From the NCBI GenBank assembly GCA_015067675.1, contig SVMB01000006.1, positions 1 through 64,000 on the forward strand: DNA of 64,000 nt, written 5' to 3'. The DNA comes from Oscillospiraceae bacterium (GTDB taxonomy: Bacteria; Bacillota; Clostridia; Oscillospirales; QAMX01). A program made the position numbers and the translations under genes. The notes under the pieces were generated by a model. The model made no database searches. It was not told the origin of the DNA and worked only from the letters and a program-made list of their open reading frames with translations. Positions 50,078-58,373 of this stretch are shown piece by piece; positions within the stretch are counted from its first letter, which is position 1; each line of letters starts with the position of its first letter.

Positions 50078-52120
50078 TCAGATTGTGACCGTCTCGCCGA
50101 TGCGGGCACGGCAGATCCGCTCGCCGACGCACACCTCAAAGGCATCCCCGCGGATGTCCACCGAGAAGACCTTGCCGCAAAGCCTGGCATTGTCGATGTA
50201 CATATTCTGTGCGGGACGCACCCGGACAGGCGAGATGCTCACCCTGCCGTCAAAGTGCGGCGTGATGCCGCAGATATAGAAAAAGATCATCTGCGCACAG
50301 GAAACGGAACTGATATCACCCTGCAGTGGCGTGATCTCCCGGTTGAGCATCATGTTGGCCGCGCAGGAATCACCCAGATAGGGCATCCGTTCGCCCCACC
50401 AGTAAATACGCTGCAGGATATCCGTCGCCTTTTCGTCATAGCCCATTTCATACAGTTGCGCGCAGATCTGTGCTGCGAAATGCGTACAGGTACCTCCGCC
50501 GCCGTTGTCGATGTCATCCTGATCGTACTGGGTATCGAGCTTGGACATGCTGTGCAGACCGAACTTCGACAGAAATTCCCGGTCGTTGAGGTGGGAGATC
50601 AATCCCTCACGTTCGTGGGCGTCGATGACGCCGCTGTTGAGGAACTTGAACATCTGCACGGTATAACGGATATCCCTGTTGCCTTGGGCATCGATGAAGT
50701 CATACCATTGCGCATCCTCATTCCAGAGATCTTTCAGCTTTTCTTTCAATCCCGCTGCACGCTCTGCGAGCCGCTCATCGGGCTCGCCCGCCAGCACCGT
50801 GAGCTCATAGACACGCATATAGTTAAGCCAGCGTCTGGCGTTGAGGTCGGGCATGATCCCGTTGTAGGGCCCGTTGTGGAAGAACATCAGCTCCAGATGA
50901 TGGTCGCCCTCCTGACCGTAATCATAAAGCTCTACGTCACGGGACAAATCGTCGCAGACATAGGCGTGGTACTTCATCCATTCAAGCACCGTGCGCTCGC
51001 CCACCGTCTCCCGCAGGAAATCCACCTCGCCGGTGGCGCGGACATGGTGGTACACCATCAGCGTGATTTTCTCCTGATTGATCTGGTACCACGGGCCATC
51101 GGGACCGCCGTTGACCGGATTGACCGCAAAAGACTGGGTCAGGTCATTGCGCAGATAAGCACGCAGCTGCTTTTTATTGCCTTCAGGATCGTAGACCGGA
51201 TGCAGCATCAGACCGCCGCAGTAGTCCCAGAGATAGGAGCACATACAGGAGCCGTTGACACTGCCGGTGCTGTAATAGGGCACCACGCAGAGATCGGGAT
51301 TCTCCCACCTGCAAAGGATGTAGGTCACAAGAGAACGGTAGTAAAGCCGGTCAAGCTCCGGGCAGTCGGAAGTCAGGTGCGGAAGATTGGCTTCAATCCG
51401 TTCGGTTTCGCACAGCAGATAGGCAAAGGAGCTCTCCAGCAGCTCTTCATAATGCCCGACTGCCGCCTGTGCCTCTGCAAGGCTGCGCGTTTCCTCTCCC
51501 ATATGAGCAGAAATATAGAACGTGACAGACTCCCCTGCCGGGATCGTGATCGCGCCCTCCCAGAGATAGGCACGCCGGAAATGCGTGATGCCCTCAAGAG
51601 AGGTGGTGAGCCGCAGCGCACAGCCGTCGTGGACACCGGAGAGTATCTGTCCCTGCACGCTGAAATCCTCCCGGGCGCAGACCTCGGGTACCGGGATGGA
51701 AAAACGCCAGATCTCATCCCTGCGCGTCCTGCCCCGATACATGATCTCCACCGGAGCCTGAATATCGTGGTCAACCAGATTCTTCACCGTGATCTTTTCC
51801 ACCATGCCGCGCTGTCCAGGAATCATGGCCGTCAGAGTGATCACTTCGATATCGCGGCCTTTACCCCACCGCAGCATGGCGTTGGGTAGCCACTTCCACC
51901 CAGCAGCACGCACCCGCTCGCCGTCGATGATGACATCGTTTTTGAAGGAAGTACAGGTATAGGGACAGCCCTGAAAGCATTCTGTCTGCGTCACGGAGCG
52001 TTCCGGAGTCAGAAGAGAGGCAATATCACCCGTAATGCCCAGATCCTTCTCATCCATAACATTCATCGCGCCGTCAAAGGCATAAACACAGGTATCAAAC
52101 AGTTCAAGATAATTTTTCAT
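50078..52120 (-). CDS. Predicted six-hairpin (alpha/alpha)6 glycosidase
   Basis: 680 residues, no signal peptide. An N-terminal beta domain with 'VEKITVKNLVDHDI' is followed by a helical toroid ('YLWDYCGGLMLHPVYDP', 'NPVNGGPDGPWYQI', 'ELYDYGQEGDHHLELM', 'NGIMPDLNARRWLNY') and a C-terminal beta cap ('GDISSVSCAQMIFFYICGI'). The layout resembles glycosidases of GH63/GH37/GH78-like clans, but I cannot name the family. It is transcribed alone from a consensus-like promoter and is divergent from the GH13 gene, suggesting both serve one oligosaccharide pathway (inference). Confidence 0.68.
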   Translation of the reverse strand: MKNYLELFDTCVYAFDGAMNVMDEKDLGITGDIASLLTPERSVTQTECFQGCPYTCTSFKNDVIIDGERVRAAGWKWLPNAMLRWGKGRDIEVITLTAMIPGQRGMVEKITVKNLVDHDIQAPVEIMYRGRTRRDEIWRFSIPVPEVCAREDFSVQGQILSGVHDGCALRLTTSLEGITHFRRAYLWEGAITIPAGESVTFYISAHMGEETRSLAEAQAAVGHYEELLESSFAYLLCETERIEANLPHLTSDCPELDRLYYRSLVTYILCRWENPDLCVVPYYSTGSVNGSCMCSYLWDYCGGLMLHPVYDPEGNKKQLRAYLRNDLTQSFAVNPVNGGPDGPWYQINQEKITLMVYHHVRATGEVDFLRETVGERTVLEWMKYHAYVCDDLSRDVELYDYGQEGDHHLELMFFHNGPYNGIMPDLNARRWLNYMRVYELTVLAGEPDERLAERAAGLKEKLKDLWNEDAQWYDFIDAQGNRDIRYTVQMFKFLNSGVIDAHEREGLISHLNDREFLSKFGLHSMSKLDTQYDQDDIDNGGGGTCTHFAAQICAQLYEMGYDEKATDILQRIYWWGERMPYLGDSCAANMMLNREITPLQGDISSVSCAQMIFFYICGITPHFDGRVSISPVRVRPAQNMYIDNARLCGKVFSVDIRGDAFEVCVGERICRARIGETVTI

Positions 52121-52153
52121 GAATGTCAGCTCCTTCCTGATGGGATCGATTGC

Positions 52154-52182
52154 ATTTTACACCGCCCGATACAGCTTGTCAA
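52154..52182 (-). promoter_or_regulatory. Promoter of the six-hairpin glycosidase gene
   Basis: TTGACA and TAAAAT with 17 bp spacing on the minus strand, 34 bp before the start codon. Confidence 0.8.
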
Positions 52183-52222
52183 TTGCGAAAGTATCTATTT
52201 CCCCTAATTTTTTTAAATACAC

Positions 52223-52251
52223 TTCCAAACGATACACATCTGTGCTATAAT
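52223..52251 (+). promoter_or_regulatory. Probable promoter of the GH13 gene
   Basis: TATAAT preceded at 17 bp by a weak -35 (TTCCAA), 35 bp before the ATG. The weak -35 suggests activation by a regulator. Confidence 0.5.
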
Positions 52252-52285
52252 TTTCTTATAATCCGATCATTATGGAGGAATCATC

Positions 52286-53629
52286 ATGATTCAGAAAGCA
52301 CTGGGAGCACCTTATTGGCTCACCCGCGGCGCAGTCTATCAGATCAATCCCCGTACGTTCACGTCTGAGGGTACCATCGCCGCCGTTACCCGGGAACTGC
52401 CGTTTCTGGCAGAACTGGGCTTTGCCACCATCTATCTCTGCCCGATCTTTGAGGCAGATCCTTCCGAAAACCGCGCCAACTGGAGCATCCGTCAGAAGGC
52501 CTCCAATACCGAAAATCCCCAAAACCCCTATCGCATGAACGATTACTACAAAATCGACGAAGAATACGGCACCATGGATGACCTTGCCGCCTGCGTAAAG
52601 GAATGCCATCGTCTGGGTATGCGCCTGCTCCTCGATCTGGTGTATCTGCACATCGGCCCCAATGCGCCTATTCTGCAGCAGCATCCTGAATTTGCCAAGC
52701 AGAACGCCGACGGCAGCTTCATCTACGGCTACTGGAATTTCCCGCTGCTTGACTTCAACCATCCCGGACTGCGCGAATACCTGTGGAGCAACATGGTGTA
52801 TTATATTGCCGTTCTGGACGTTGACGGCTTCCGCTGTGATGTGGGTGACGGCGTACCGCTGGATTTCTGGGTTGAAGGACAGCGCCGTATCACCGCCGTT
52901 AAACCTGACGCGATTCTCATCAACGAGGGCAGCAGCGGCGAATCGCTGCTGGCAGGCTTCAATGCCATCTACGGTTTTTCCTGGCATGTGGCCCTGTATC
53001 AGGTGATGGTTGAGGGTAAACCCGCCGCCGAGCTGCGCAAAAACTGGGAAGAAGTGCTTGGCGGCTATCCCAAGGGAAGCCTGATCCTGCGTGACATGGA
53101 TAACCATGACACCGTTACCGACTGGCCCGGACGCATCGAGACACTGGCCGGTCATGACGGCATGGACCTGATTTTATCCCTGAACGCCGTTATCGACGGC
53201 ATTCCCATGGTCTACTGCGGCAATGAGCTGGCTGACGAAGCCGTGCTGAGCATGTTTGCAAACCGTTTCCATCCCGGCAGATTTGAGTTCACCCGCCGCG
53301 ATGCGGATGCCAAACAACAGCCTGCTGCACAGAAGCGTCAGACTCTCGTGCGGCAGCTCAACGCGCTGCGCCGTGAGAATAGCCTCATCCGCGACGGCAA
53401 GACCTCATGGCTTGAGCACAACTGCCCCGATACCGTCGCCGCCTTCTCCCGTGAGTATGAGGGAAAACATCTGTGGTTTATCGGCAACACAAGCCGCGAC
53501 ACCGTCACCGTCACGCTGGAGACAGCTATCCCCGCATCGGCAAAGCCTGAGATCCGCTCGGATGCAGAGTTTGCCGACGGCAGCCGTCTGACTCTTGCTC
53601 CTCACGGCTTTATCATACTGATGGATTGA
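52286..53629 (+). CDS. GH13 alpha-amylase family enzyme, intracellular
   Basis: 447 residues. Conserved regions: 'LLLDLVYLHIG' (usual DxxxNH altered to DLVYLH), 'DGFRCDVGDG' with the nucleophile Asp, 'AILINEGSSGES' with the acid/base Glu, and 'DMDNHDTVTDWPG' with the transition-state Asp. No signal peptide. A C-terminal beta domain ('FIGNTSRDTVTVTLETAI') follows. GGAGG precedes the ATG. Specificity cannot be read from sequence; it could be a neopullulanase- or oligo-glucosidase-like enzyme. Confidence 0.9.
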   Translation: MIQKALGAPYWLTRGAVYQINPRTFTSEGTIAAVTRELPFLAELGFATIYLCPIFEADPSENRANWSIRQKASNTENPQNPYRMNDYYKIDEEYGTMDDLAACVKECHRLGMRLLLDLVYLHIGPNAPILQQHPEFAKQNADGSFIYGYWNFPLLDFNHPGLREYLWSNMVYYIAVLDVDGFRCDVGDGVPLDFWVEGQRRITAVKPDAILINEGSSGESLLAGFNAIYGFSWHVALYQVMVEGKPAAELRKNWEEVLGGYPKGSLILRDMDNHDTVTDWPGRIETLAGHDGMDLILSLNAVIDGIPMVYCGNELADEAVLSMFANRFHPGRFEFTRRDADAKQQPAAQKRQTLVRQLNALRRENSLIRDGKTSWLEHNCPDTVAAFSREYEGKHLWFIGNTSRDTVTVTLETAIPASAKPEIRSDAEFADGSRLTLAPHGFIILMD

Positions 53630-53670
53630 GTGTAGCGCTGAAAAGTTATCCATTATAATGCACTGAAGAG

Positions 53671-53716
53671 TTTTTCGTGAAGGGGCATGAGTAAATCATG
53701 CCCCTTCACGATTTTT
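53671..53716. terminator. Bidirectional terminator between GH13 gene and DMT transporter gene
   Basis: A 15-bp perfect stem CGTGAAGGGGCATGA and its complement with a 5-base loop, flanked by T runs in both orientations. Confidence 0.9.
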
Positions 53717-53740
53717 GCAGAGACAGCTGAATGCCCTCTT

Positions 53741-54589
53741 CTATTTTCCGGAACACTCGCACCGGATCGCTCCCCCAATAATCAAAACCGCGCCGATGAT
53801 CTGCAGCGGCAGCAGCTTCTCATTCAGAAAAATAACGGAGAAAAGTACAGCCGACAGCGGTTCCAGATATCCGCAGATCGCAACTGTCTGAACAGGGATT
53901 TTTCCGATAGACGAGAAATACAGGTAACACCCAATTCCGGTGTTGAGCAGACCGAGTACCAAGACGGGAATAATACTCTCTGCCGGTATTTCGATCATGA
54001 ATCCCTGCCTGAATCCGACAAAAACGGCAACGGCCGCAAATGCAATGAACAGCTGCAGCACAGAATTCTCAAGACCGGTAATCGCCGCTGCTTTCTTATT
54101 GAAGATCACCATGAAAGCATACATCACAGCCGATGCAAGTCCGCACAGGATTCCGAAGCGATTGACAGCTGCCGCACCATAACCGTTCACGAGAAAAATA
54201 CCAATCAGCACTGCCAGGAAGCCGAGTATTTTGGTAGGTGTCAGCTTTTCTTTGAACAGAAGCGGCGCCAAAATCATCACAATCACCGGTCCGCAATAAT
54301 AGCAGAGAGAGGCAACGCTGACGCCGATCTGTGCATATGCTTCATACAGAAACATCCAGCTTGTTCCCATTGCAACGCCGGACACCGCGAGAAAAGCAAA
54401 ATCCTTTTTGTGCTTCCGCAGCATCAGCTTTCCTCTGTTCAAAACAAAAATGGCAATCAGCAGGATGCTGCCGATCATTGTTCGCAGGAATACAATCTCA
54501 TAGCTGTTCAAATCAATGCGGCTGGCCACAATTCCGTTTGAGCCAAACAAAATCAGAGCGAAAATATACTTAAAAAAAACTCTGCTCAC
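53741..54589 (-). CDS. EamA/DMT-family transporter
   Basis: 282 residues with ten predicted membrane helices in two EamA repeats ('KYIFALILFGSNGIVASR...' and 'RFGILCGLASAVMYAFMVIF'). Such proteins export amino acids or other metabolites, or import small molecules. The start is GTG 54589 with AAAGGA upstream. It is divergent from a LysR regulator 118 bp away, a common pairing in which the regulator controls the exporter. DNA here is more AT-rich than the flanks, suggesting the pair was acquired together. Confidence 0.9.
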   Translation of the reverse strand: MSRVFFKYIFALILFGSNGIVASRIDLNSYEIVFLRTMIGSILLIAIFVLNRGKLMLRKHKKDFAFLAVSGVAMGTSWMFLYEAYAQIGVSVASLCYYCGPVIVMILAPLLFKEKLTPTKILGFLAVLIGIFLVNGYGAAAVNRFGILCGLASAVMYAFMVIFNKKAAAITGLENSVLQLFIAFAAVAVFVGFRQGFMIEIPAESIIPVLVLGLLNTGIGCYLYFSSIGKIPVQTVAICGYLEPLSAVLFSVIFLNEKLLPLQIIGAVLIIGGAIRCECSGK

Positions 54590-54707
54590 AGATAATTTCC
54601 GTCCTTTCGTTGATTTTTTTGCAGGAATAGTATATCATATAATTATTCATGAAAATAGCGAATGTTTTTCATGTTTTAAATCACAAAACCAGATGGAGCA
54701 GAGTCGT

Positions 54708-55574
54708 ATGGATAAAAATCTTCTTAAATACTCAGCTTTTGTCAAAACAGTCGAATACGGCAGCTTTACAAAAGCGGCGGAGCTTTTAAATTATTCACAA
54801 TCGGGCATCAGCCGCATGATAAACGATCTTGAAACGGAATGGAAAGTTACGCTTTTGGAAAGGAATAAAACCGGAGTCAGGCTCACAAGTGACGGGCTGA
54901 AAATTCTGCCCCATGCCAAAGCGATAGTCGGTGAATATGAAAAGCTGCAAATGGAAGTGGATGCTCTGAATGGTCTGCAATCCGGTATTATCCGAATCGG
55001 AACGTTTTCAAGCGTAGCTACCCATTGGCTACCCAATATCATCAGGGAGTTTCAAAAGGATTATCCAAACATCGACTACGAATTGCTGCTTGGCGACTAC
55101 ACGGAAATCGAAGAATGGATTCACACCGGCAGAGTTGATCTCGGCTTTTTGCGCCTGCCTACTTTACCGGAATTTGAAACCCATTTTTTAGAGAAAGACG
55201 AGCTTATGGCAATTATCCCCGAAGGACATCGTTATGCCGACAGCGATTCTTTCCCGGTGGAAGCGTTATGTGATGAACCGTTCATGCTTCTTGAAAAGGG
55301 CGCAAAAGCGGAAATATCCGCAATCTTTGAACAGCACAACCTTACACCCAAGGTACATTTCACAACATGGGATGATTATGCAGTCATGTCCATGGTTGAA
55401 AGCGGGCTCGGCATCAGCATCCTGCCCAAACTCATTCTGAAGCGGATTCCATACAGGATCGTCGCCAAGCCACTAACTGTTCCGGCGTACCGTAACATAG
55501 GCATTGCGCTGAAAAGCAGCAGGACAGCCTCTCTTGCTGTAAGAAGATTCATGGAATACCTGCCATTCAGATGA
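54708..55574 (+). CDS. LysR-family transcriptional regulator
   Basis: 288 residues. N-terminal winged helix-turn-helix 'FVKTVEYGSFTKAAELLNYS' followed by 'QSGISRMINDLETEW', and a periplasmic-binding-like effector domain ('GIIRIGTFSSVATHWLPNI', 'LGFLRLPTLPEFE', 'MVESGLGISILPKLIL'). ATG 54708 is chosen with GGAG upstream; the ORF-track start lies inside the divergent transporter gene. The shared 118 bp gap contains AT-rich inverted elements (around 54630-54655) where it may bind. Confidence 0.92.
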   Translation: MDKNLLKYSAFVKTVEYGSFTKAAELLNYSQSGISRMINDLETEWKVTLLERNKTGVRLTSDGLKILPHAKAIVGEYEKLQMEVDALNGLQSGIIRIGTFSSVATHWLPNIIREFQKDYPNIDYELLLGDYTEIEEWIHTGRVDLGFLRLPTLPEFETHFLEKDELMAIIPEGHRYADSDSFPVEALCDEPFMLLEKGAKAEISAIFEQHNLTPKVHFTTWDDYAVMSMVESGLGISILPKLILKRIPYRIVAKPLTVPAYRNIGIALKSSRTASLAVRRFMEYLPFR

Positions 55575-55597
55575 TCTTTTCTTAATCCCCCAAAAAC

Positions 55598-55643
55598 AAA
55601 AACGGCGATCCCCGGGGCATAAAACCCAGGGATCGCCGTTTAA
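55598..55643 (-). terminator. Terminator of the rex-hydrogenase operon
   Basis: Stem AACGGCGATCCC / GGGATCGCCGTT. On the minus strand it is followed by TTTTTGTTTTTGG, so it mainly ends the hydrogenase operon. It is also close to the LysR stop. The 55644-55734 stretch shows nothing else. Confidence 0.8.
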
Positions 55644-55734
55644 CTTTTCATATTCCAATACGTCAGCTATCCAACGTCAGTAATGCTTTCATACGATTTC
55701 AGGAGAAGTCACTGACACTGTCAGCTCCTTTTTC

Positions 55735-57171
55735 TCATCCGTTGATGCCCGGGATAATCCCGCGGGCATCGGCAATGCGCTTTTCCGAGGCCAGCCGGCC
55801 ATACTGGTCCACCTCGTTTTTGTTCTTCTCACCATGGGTCAGACAGCCTGCGCCGCCGATGCAGCCGCCGATGCAGGCCATACCCTCGATGAAGTTGGCA
55901 GGCAGTACGCCCTTGGATGCGCGCAGCAGCGCCGTGCGGCAGGCTTCGATACCGTCGCAGGAGATGGGCTTGAACTCAAACTCCGTCTCTCCCCGCTCGG
56001 AAAGCGCCTGCTTCACCGCATCCGCCAGACCGCCGCTGCGGGCAAAGATGCGGCCATAGTAGGACGCATTGTCCAGCGGTTCCTCCGGCAGCGAGGCAAG
56101 ATCGATATCCCGGCTGTCGATGAGCGCCTGCAGTTCTTCAAACGTCAGCACGCAGTCCACCAGTTCCCGTACACTTTCCTTCTGATACTCCATCTTCTTG
56201 GCTGTACACGGACCGATGAATATCACCTTTGCGGTTGGGTCGGTTTCATGGATAATCTGCCCCATGCGTGCCATGGGAGAGAGATTGTGGGAGACCTTTT
56301 CCCTGAGATCCGGGAACTGCTTTTCGATGTAGTCCACAAACGCCGGGCAGCAGGAGCTGGTCAGGAAGCCCTTCTCCACAAGCTCCCCCGCTTCGTCCCA
56401 GGCAACCAGATCCGCGCCAAGCGCCGCCTCCACAACCGTGTGGAAGCCCAGAACCTTCAGCGCACTGATCACCTGCCCCAGCTTTGCATACCGGAACTGG
56501 CTGGCAATACTGGGCGCCACCACTGCATACACCTTGCAGGCGGTATTGTCCGCACTCTCTTTCAGGATCCGGATGGCATCAAGAATAAAGGACTTCTCCG
56601 AGATTGCGCCGAAGGGACACTGATACACACAGGCGCCGCAGGAAATGCATTTGTGGTTATCAATCTGCGCCGCCTTGTCCTCGTTCATGTGAATTGCCTT
56701 GACCTTGCAGGCATTTTCACAGGGACGCTTGCGGCTGACAATGGCAAAGTAGGGGCAGACCTTGGCACACATACCGCATTCGATGCACTTGTCCTTGTCA
56801 ATATGCGCCTTCTGATGACGGTCAAAGCTGATGGCGCCGCGCTTGCACACATCCTCGCAGCGGTGGGCAATACAGCCGCGGCAGGCCTCGGTCACTTCAA
56901 AGCCGCCCACGGGGCATTCATCGCAGGCAATCTCGATGACCTCGATAACGTTGGGATTCTCCGAATCACCTCCGGAGGCCAGTTTGATGCGCTCGGCGAT
57001 GATCGCTCTTTCCTTATAGATGCAGCAGCGCATCGTAGGCCGCGGTCCGGGAACCAGGATCTTGGTGATATCGTTGTAACGCTCCACCAGCTTATCCTCC
57101 CAGGCGGCGCGGGCAACCTCCCGCAGAACCCGGTATTTCAGGTGCTGAACCTTTGTATCGAATTTGCGCAT
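55735..57171 (-). CDS. [FeFe]-hydrogenase-like protein with ferredoxin domains (group B-like)
   Basis: 478 residues. The Cys-rich N-terminus has ferredoxin clusters ('CIECGMCAKVCPYFAI', 'CISCGACVYQCPFGAI') and extra Cys pairs ('CDECPVGGFEVTEACRGC'). The H-cluster domain shows L1 'TSSCCPAFVDY', L2 'IGPCTAKKMEY' and L3 'EGMACIGGCIGGAGC', so the four H-cluster Cys ligands are kept. L2 has Gly in place of the usual Met-Pro context. It lacks the maturation genes nearby. It ends the operon and is likely cytoplasmic, exchanging electrons with ferredoxin. Catalysis is likely but untested. Confidence 0.85.
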   Translation of the reverse strand: MRKFDTKVQHLKYRVLREVARAAWEDKLVERYNDITKILVPGPRPTMRCCIYKERAIIAERIKLASGGDSENPNVIEVIEIACDECPVGGFEVTEACRGCIAHRCEDVCKRGAISFDRHQKAHIDKDKCIECGMCAKVCPYFAIVSRKRPCENACKVKAIHMNEDKAAQIDNHKCISCGACVYQCPFGAISEKSFILDAIRILKESADNTACKVYAVVAPSIASQFRYAKLGQVISALKVLGFHTVVEAALGADLVAWDEAGELVEKGFLTSSCCPAFVDYIEKQFPDLREKVSHNLSPMARMGQIIHETDPTAKVIFIGPCTAKKMEYQKESVRELVDCVLTFEELQALIDSRDIDLASLPEEPLDNASYYGRIFARSGGLADAVKQALSERGETEFEFKPISCDGIEACRTALLRASKGVLPANFIEGMACIGGCIGGAGCLTHGEKNKNEVDQYGRLASEKRIADARGIIPGING

Positions 57172-57200
57172 GGAAACCTCCGTTGAACAGTTGATAAAGG

Positions 57201-58373
57201 TTAAAAGTGGCTGACTTTGATGTTTTTACCCATTTTCTTCAGGCATTCGGCCAATTCATCGACCAAACGCATCTTGATACTGAAGTTGATGGGAAGATCC
57301 GGGTTCTGATGAGCCGGATTGATGGCGCGGCCGACGTAGAAGTTGATGTCGGTGGCCTCTTCAAAGAGCAAACGGGCAATCTGGGACGCTCCGTCCTTTT
57401 TGTAGCTCCATTCGGTATACTTTTCGTTGTCTCTGAGGTAGTTTTTGGCGTATTCCAGCACGCGGTTGATGGTCACCACGCCCTCCGTGACCAGATCAAC
57501 GCCCTGAATGGTGGCTATCGGCGGAATCTCCGGGTCAATATAGAGAAGCGTCGTCTCCACGGTCTTTCCCAGGAACTGTGCAGCCAGGGTCGAGGTCGTG
57601 CCGCCGCATACGATGTGCTTGCCTTCCTTGGCAAAGAACAGCGACATCATCTTATCCACATCCTCGGGCTTTGCAGGCGGTCCGATCATCAGGTTCATGG
57701 GCCTGCGTTCCCGCAGCTTGATCGCGCACACCGTCGTATCATCACCGGGATGACCACCGTAGAGACGGTTGCACTCATCCAGCAGGATCGTAACCAGCGT
57801 CTTTGCCGTGAAGGTCGGGTCATACATCGTCTCGAGAAACTCGATGATATTGTCCCGCTGCCAGCCGAAGTTGAGCGCCATGCCGACACCGGCGTGGATG
57901 GCACCGTCGGAGATGGCAATGAGGGTATCATCCTCACGCAGGGTAAACCGTGAACGATAGATCTGCTTGCCGCCGATGACCGTTTCGTACATGGCATAGT
58001 CGCAGCGCTTGCCGTCACGCAGCAGAATCACATGGGGATTGTCGTACTGCATGATCTCCACTTCACGGAAGTTGATGAAACGCAGGATCGTGAAGGTCGA
58101 ATATGCCACGCCACGCACTTCGCATACCGGCAGGGTCGCCGCGATGGTCGCCACGCAGTCCTCGATGGACAGTCCCGAACCCAGCATCGTGGAGAGAATC
58201 TTGGACGTCAGGGTGGAAAGAATGCTTGCCTTGACACCGCTGCCCAGACCGTCCGCCAGCACCACAATCGTCTCACCCGGTCTGGGTTCCACCACCTCGA
58301 TGTGATCACCGCAGAGCTGCTCGCCGTGCTTATTGAGGCTGAGGTAGCCGATATCGGTACACAGGTTAGTCAT
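57201..58373 (-). CDS. SpoIIE-type PP2C serine phosphatase of the hydrogenase operon
   Basis: 390 residues. The PPM/SpoIIE core is seen in 'ETIVVLADGLGSGVKAS' (metal Asp), 'LIAISDGAIHAGVG' and 'GHPGDDTTVCAIKLRER' (metal Asp pair). The C-terminal ~170 residues ('IGPPAKPEDVDKMMSLFFAKEGKHIVCGG', quoted in part as 'EGKHIVCGGTTS') form a second domain of unknown role. No membrane helices, unlike true SpoIIE. It overlaps the sensory hydrogenase by 8 bp, so it is a strong candidate for that protein's signalling output. Confidence 0.88.
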   Translation of the reverse strand: MTNLCTDIGYLSLNKHGEQLCGDHIEVVEPRPGETIVVLADGLGSGVKASILSTLTSKILSTMLGSGLSIEDCVATIAATLPVCEVRGVAYSTFTILRFINFREVEIMQYDNPHVILLRDGKRCDYAMYETVIGGKQIYRSRFTLREDDTLIAISDGAIHAGVGMALNFGWQRDNIIEFLETMYDPTFTAKTLVTILLDECNRLYGGHPGDDTTVCAIKLRERRPMNLMIGPPAKPEDVDKMMSLFFAKEGKHIVCGGTTSTLAAQFLGKTVETTLLYIDPEIPPIATIQGVDLVTEGVVTINRVLEYAKNYLRDNEKYTEWSYKKDGASQIARLLFEEATDINFYVGRAINPAHQNPDLPINFSIKMRLVDELAECLKKMGKNIKVSHF

